This document shows, piece after piece, positions 61,332-64,000 of a stretch of 64,000 bases of DNA. Origin of the DNA: Brevibacterium sp. ZH18. Its GTDB lineage: Bacteria; Actinomycetota; Actinomycetes; Actinomycetales; Brevibacteriaceae. The notes below the pieces were generated by a model, which worked only from the letters and a program-made list of their open reading frames with translations, was not told the DNA's origin and ran no database searches. The stretch's first letter is position 1, and every line of letters starts with the position of its first letter. A program made the translations under genes and the position numbers. Location of the stretch: assembly GCF_022748595.1 (NCBI RefSeq), contig NZ_JALDSX010000017.1, positions 1 to 64,000 of the forward strand, written 5' to 3'.

Positions 61332-62869
61332 GTTTCGTCTTCCCCGTTCTCGTCCCGGTCTTCGTCTCGGTCTTCGTCCTCGGCCCACAATTGCCTGAAG
61401 CTCTTCTCCGGCAGTCCCGGAATGTCACGACTCGACGTCCAAGCCCCGGCGATGCCGGGCAGCGAGTTCATCGACTTCCCGCCGCTGACCGCATGGGCAA
61501 GGGGCAGACCCTTCTCCGCCGCTGCCATCCTCTTTCCGTCGCCCATCATCCACGATGCGCCCGTGAGCGCCGTGTCGAGCTGGGAGGAGACGGGGGAGTG
61601 ATTGGCCTCGACATCCTCATTGCGCAGGTGGACGAGGATCTCCGGAATGTTGATCTTGACCGGGCACACATCATAGCAGGCACCGCACAGGCTCGACGCG
61701 TAGGGCAGTGAACCATTCTCTTCGGTCTCGACTCCAGTCAGCAGCGGCGAGAGGATCGCCCCGATCGGACCCGGGTAGGTCGACCCGTAGGCGTGGCCGC
61801 CGGTGCGTTCATAGACGGGGCAGACATTCATGCACGCCGAGCAGCGGATGCAGTTCAGAGCCGTCCGGCCGTGTTCATCGGCCAGTGCGCGCGTGCGTCC
61901 GTTGTCGAGGATGACGAGGTGGACGTTCTGCGGGCCGTCTCCGGGAGTCTTTCCGGTCCAGAACGAGGTGTACGGGTTCATCCGCTCACCGGTGGACGAT
62001 CGTGGCAGAAGCTGCAGGAAGACCTCGAGATCTGAGAAGCTCGGCAGGAGCTTCTCGATGCCCATGACGGTGATGAGCGTCTCCGGCAGGGTCAGGCACA
62101 TGCGGCCGTTGCCCTCCGATTCGACGACGCCGAGCGTTCCGGTGTCCGCGATGCCGAAGTTCGCACCCGAGACGGCGACCTTCGTGGTCAGGAACTTCTC
62201 GCGCAGATGCCGCCGGGCCGCCTCGGCGAGGACGGCCGGGTCGTTAGTCAGCTCACCGGCGTCGGGCATCTTGTCCATGAAGATCTGACGGATCTCATCG
62301 CGGTTGCGGTGGATGGCGGGCACGAGGATGTGGCTGGGCTTGTCGTCACCGAGCTGGACGATGAGTTCGGCCAGATCCGTTTCGAAGGCGTCGATGCCCT
62401 GGGTCTCCAGATGTTCGTTGAGCCCGATCTCCTGCGTAGCCATCGATTTGACCTTGATGACCTCGCGGCGACCGGTCTCAAGTACCGGGGCGTTGGCCTC
62501 GACGAGCTCGGTGACGATGGCATTGGCCTCATCGGCATCTCGGGCCCAGTGGATGATTCCGCCGGCGGCCGTGAAGTTCGCTTCGAACTCCTCGAGATAT
62601 TCGGGCAGATTCGCCATCACCTGATTCTTCGCCCGCGAGCCGGCCTCGCGCAGCTCTTCCCAGTCGTCGAGCTCGGCGACGACGCCGGAGCGCTTGTCGC
62701 GGATCGTGGAGGTGGCATGGCCGATGTTGTTGCGCAGCTGCTGGTTCGACAGGTGCTTGTGCGAGACCGTGGCGAAGGACTCGTCTTCGACGATGTTGCC
62801 CTGCCCGCCCGGCAGGTCGTTGACGTCGGTGTGCTTGGACCGCAGCAGCGGCATTCCCAGAAAGGTCAT
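61328..62869 (-). CDS. lutB: Lactate utilization iron-sulfur protein LutB
   Basis: Iron-sulfur subunit of the LutABC complex that turns L-lactate into pyruvate. 513 residues. Two 4Fe-4S motifs, CIRCSACMNVCPVY and CGACYDVCPVKINIPE, lie in the C-terminal third after a LUD-like N-terminal domain (ISGANFGIADTGT-type segment VSGANFGIADTGTL). Overlaps lutA at the start and lutC at the end. The last 20 residues are Glu/Asp-rich and not conserved. Confidence 0.95.
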   Translation of the reverse strand: MTFLGMPLLRSKHTDVNDLPGGQGNIVEDESFATVSHKHLSNQQLRNNIGHATSTIRDKRSGVVAELDDWEELREAGSRAKNQVMANLPEYLEEFEANFTAAGGIIHWARDADEANAIVTELVEANAPVLETGRREVIKVKSMATQEIGLNEHLETQGIDAFETDLAELIVQLGDDKPSHILVPAIHRNRDEIRQIFMDKMPDAGELTNDPAVLAEAARRHLREKFLTTKVAVSGANFGIADTGTLGVVESEGNGRMCLTLPETLITVMGIEKLLPSFSDLEVFLQLLPRSSTGERMNPYTSFWTGKTPGDGPQNVHLVILDNGRTRALADEHGRTALNCIRCSACMNVCPVYERTGGHAYGSTYPGPIGAILSPLLTGVETEENGSLPYASSLCGACYDVCPVKINIPEILVHLRNEDVEANHSPVSSQLDTALTGASWMMGDGKRMAAAEKGLPLAHAVSGGKSMNSLPGIAGAWTSSRDIPGLPEKSFRQLWAEDEDRDEDRDENGEDET

Positions 62870-63861
62870 CGCAGGCTTCCTCCGCTCACTGTTGCTCCTT
62901 CGCTCTGGACCCGCAGCGGGTCCTCCTTCGTCGAGGCGAGGATCCGCGCGAGGTGGACCGTCGACGCCCCGACGCGCAGACCGGACTGCATCTGACTCGG
63001 TTCGGCGGGACTCGTTCCGTGCTCGCCCGCTGTGAGGTGATCATCGTCGTCGGCTCCGACGACGGCCGTGAGGTGCTCGGTGTGATCGCCTCCGATGTCG
63101 GTTGCGCTAGTCTCCTTGACATGCACGGCAGTCACATCCGGAGTGCCCTCGAAGCGTCCTGTGCGCTGGAAGCGGGAGAGGCCCCCGCCGATGTGGAGCA
63201 GGCATGAGGCGTCACCGCCGGTGCACACCTCGGCGCCGGTGGCCTGGATGGTGCGGGCCTTGTCGGCGAGCATCGCCGAGGACACCTCGGGGTTCTTCAC
63301 GGAGAACGTCCCGCCGAACCCGCAGCAGGCATCCGCGAGCGGCAGTTCGATGAATTCGATGTCCTCGACCGAACGGATCAGGTCTGACTGACGATCGCCG
63401 AGGCGCAGCAGCCGCATGCCGTGGCAGGACGGATGGTAGGTCACACTGTGAGGAAAGTAGGAACCCAGATCTGCGGCCGCATCGGTGACACCGAGGACGT
63501 CTGTGAGCAGCTGGGAGAGTTCATAGGTGCGTCCGGCGACGTCAGCAGCCGCTGTGGCCAGGGCCTCATTGCCCATTCGGCGGGCCACCATCGGCTGCTG
63601 GTGACCCAACGAGGCCACGCAGGAGGCAGACGGGGCGACGGCGACATCCCATTCGGTGCTGGTGAAGGCGCGGACGTGATTGTTGATGACTGGTTCGGCC
63701 TGTTCGAATTTCCCGGAATTGATGTGCATCTGCCCGCAGCAGGCCTGACCGCTGGGGAAGGTGACCTCGTGGCCGAGCCGTCTCAGAATGGTCACGGTCG
63801 CCTGCGCGACTTCGGGATACATGCCATCCACGATGCATGTGGCGAACAGTGCAATCTTCAT
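62866..63861 (-). CDS. lutA: Lactate utilization protein A with C-terminal extension
   Basis: CCG-domain subunit of LutABC, carrying Cys-rich motifs QACCGQMHINSG and ADACCGFGGTFSVKNPEVS that hold an unusual iron-sulfur cluster. From ATG 63861 (GGAGG upstream) it has 331 residues. LutA usually has about 240, so the last 90 or so residues, rich in Asp/His/Thr/Ser, are an extra tail of unknown role. First gene of the operon. A GntR-type half-palindrome lies about 105 bases upstream. Confidence 0.93.
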   Translation of the reverse strand: MKIALFATCIVDGMYPEVAQATVTILRRLGHEVTFPSGQACCGQMHINSGKFEQAEPVINNHVRAFTSTEWDVAVAPSASCVASLGHQQPMVARRMGNEALATAAADVAGRTYELSQLLTDVLGVTDAAADLGSYFPHSVTYHPSCHGMRLLRLGDRQSDLIRSVEDIEFIELPLADACCGFGGTFSVKNPEVSSAMLADKARTIQATGAEVCTGGDASCLLHIGGGLSRFQRTGRFEGTPDVTAVHVKETSATDIGGDHTEHLTAVVGADDDDHLTAGEHGTSPAEPSQMQSGLRVGASTVHLARILASTKEDPLRVQSEGATVSGGSLR

Positions 63862-63966
63862 CTGACCTCCAAGCCGAACTGCCTGCAGTGCCAAGAATCG
63901 GACCCCGAGCATGGGCGCCGGTGTACGACCGGTCGAATGCGACGGAAGTGGTTCTTGTCACAACTG

Positions 63967-63976
63967 TGGTCAGACC
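63967..63976. promoter_or_regulatory. Candidate LldR/LutR-type operator upstream of lutA
   Basis: TGGTCAGACC followed by T fits the TnGTnnnACnA core bound by FadR-subfamily lactate regulators except at the last base. It lies at the window edge in the lutA promoter region; the regulator gene itself is not in view. Confidence 0.45.
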
Positions 63977-64000
63977 TTAACACGCAGGGGAAGCCGGACA

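Overview
The window is high-GC (by eye roughly 63-65%) chromosomal DNA from an actinomycete. Succinate dehydrogenase ordered C-D-A-B, a DtxR/IdeR-type iron box, DUF3618 and DUF2993 proteins, and many GTG and leaderless starts all point to Actinobacteria. Brevibacterium or a close Micrococcales relative is my best guess, inferred rather than proven. There is no phage, IS element, CRISPR array or obvious island; this is a metabolic chromosome segment with about 58 protein genes and three tRNAs.

Layout. 0-3.5 kb: sdhCDAB (minus strand). 3.8-9.2 kb: GDP-mannose pyrophosphorylase, an M20 amidohydrolase, a BMP-type lipoprotein and adenosine deaminase (nucleoside uptake and salvage). 9.2-12.6 kb: flavin monooxygenase, lipoprotein, acetyltransferase and an autoregulated-looking MarR. 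12.8-14.8 kb: sucCD. 15-18.5 kb: a DeoR regulator divergent from a translationally coupled sugar-acid operon (KDPG aldolase, MFS importer, small kinase). 18.5-20 kb: a threonine-aldolase-like gene between two stop-codon-spanning tandem arrays. 20-26 kb: universal stress protein, MHS transporter, RsmC/RlmG-like methyltransferase, UvrA2-like ABC protein. 26-32 kb: ketone module with a Baeyer-Villiger-type monooxygenase, an AcoR-like activator lacking its AAA+ core, and an MDR oxidoreductase with a 24-codon leader ORF and a PadR regulator. 32.6-35.8 kb: amino acid/amine permease and C-N hydrolase with a GntR regulator.

36.6-44.3 kb: a 5-oxoproline operon resembling B. subtilis ycsFGI-kipIA. It is joined to a biotin carboxylase-BCCP protein and faces a GntR regulator; its NRAMP-like transporter lacks the metal-binding DPGN motif. 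44.5-50.4 kb: tRNA-Lys with a decayed tRNA copy, GroES-like and DUF3618 genes, a cytidine deaminase-ASCH fusion, a serine-rich surface protein, a membrane-anchored propeller-like protein and tRNA-His. 50.5-57 kb: Ohr, ribokinase plus DHDPS-like pair, iron-regulated siderophore-interacting protein, glutaminase-STAS, and two adjacent DUF2207-like exported proteins. 57-64 kb: an M20 amidase, then lutABC-DUF2993-SulP (minus strand) in which every junction is a 4-bp overlap.

The observations I rate highest are: the cytidine deaminase-ASCH fusion, which may turn N4-acetylcytidine into uridine; the split urea-carboxylase-like biotin system in the oxoproline operon; a strongly over-represented CGCCGAGGTGG oligomer (19 copies, both strands); eight leaderless promoters with identical -10 to start spacing; and well-formed operator palindromes next to five regulators. 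Bases 1-76 hold only sequence downstream of sdhB.
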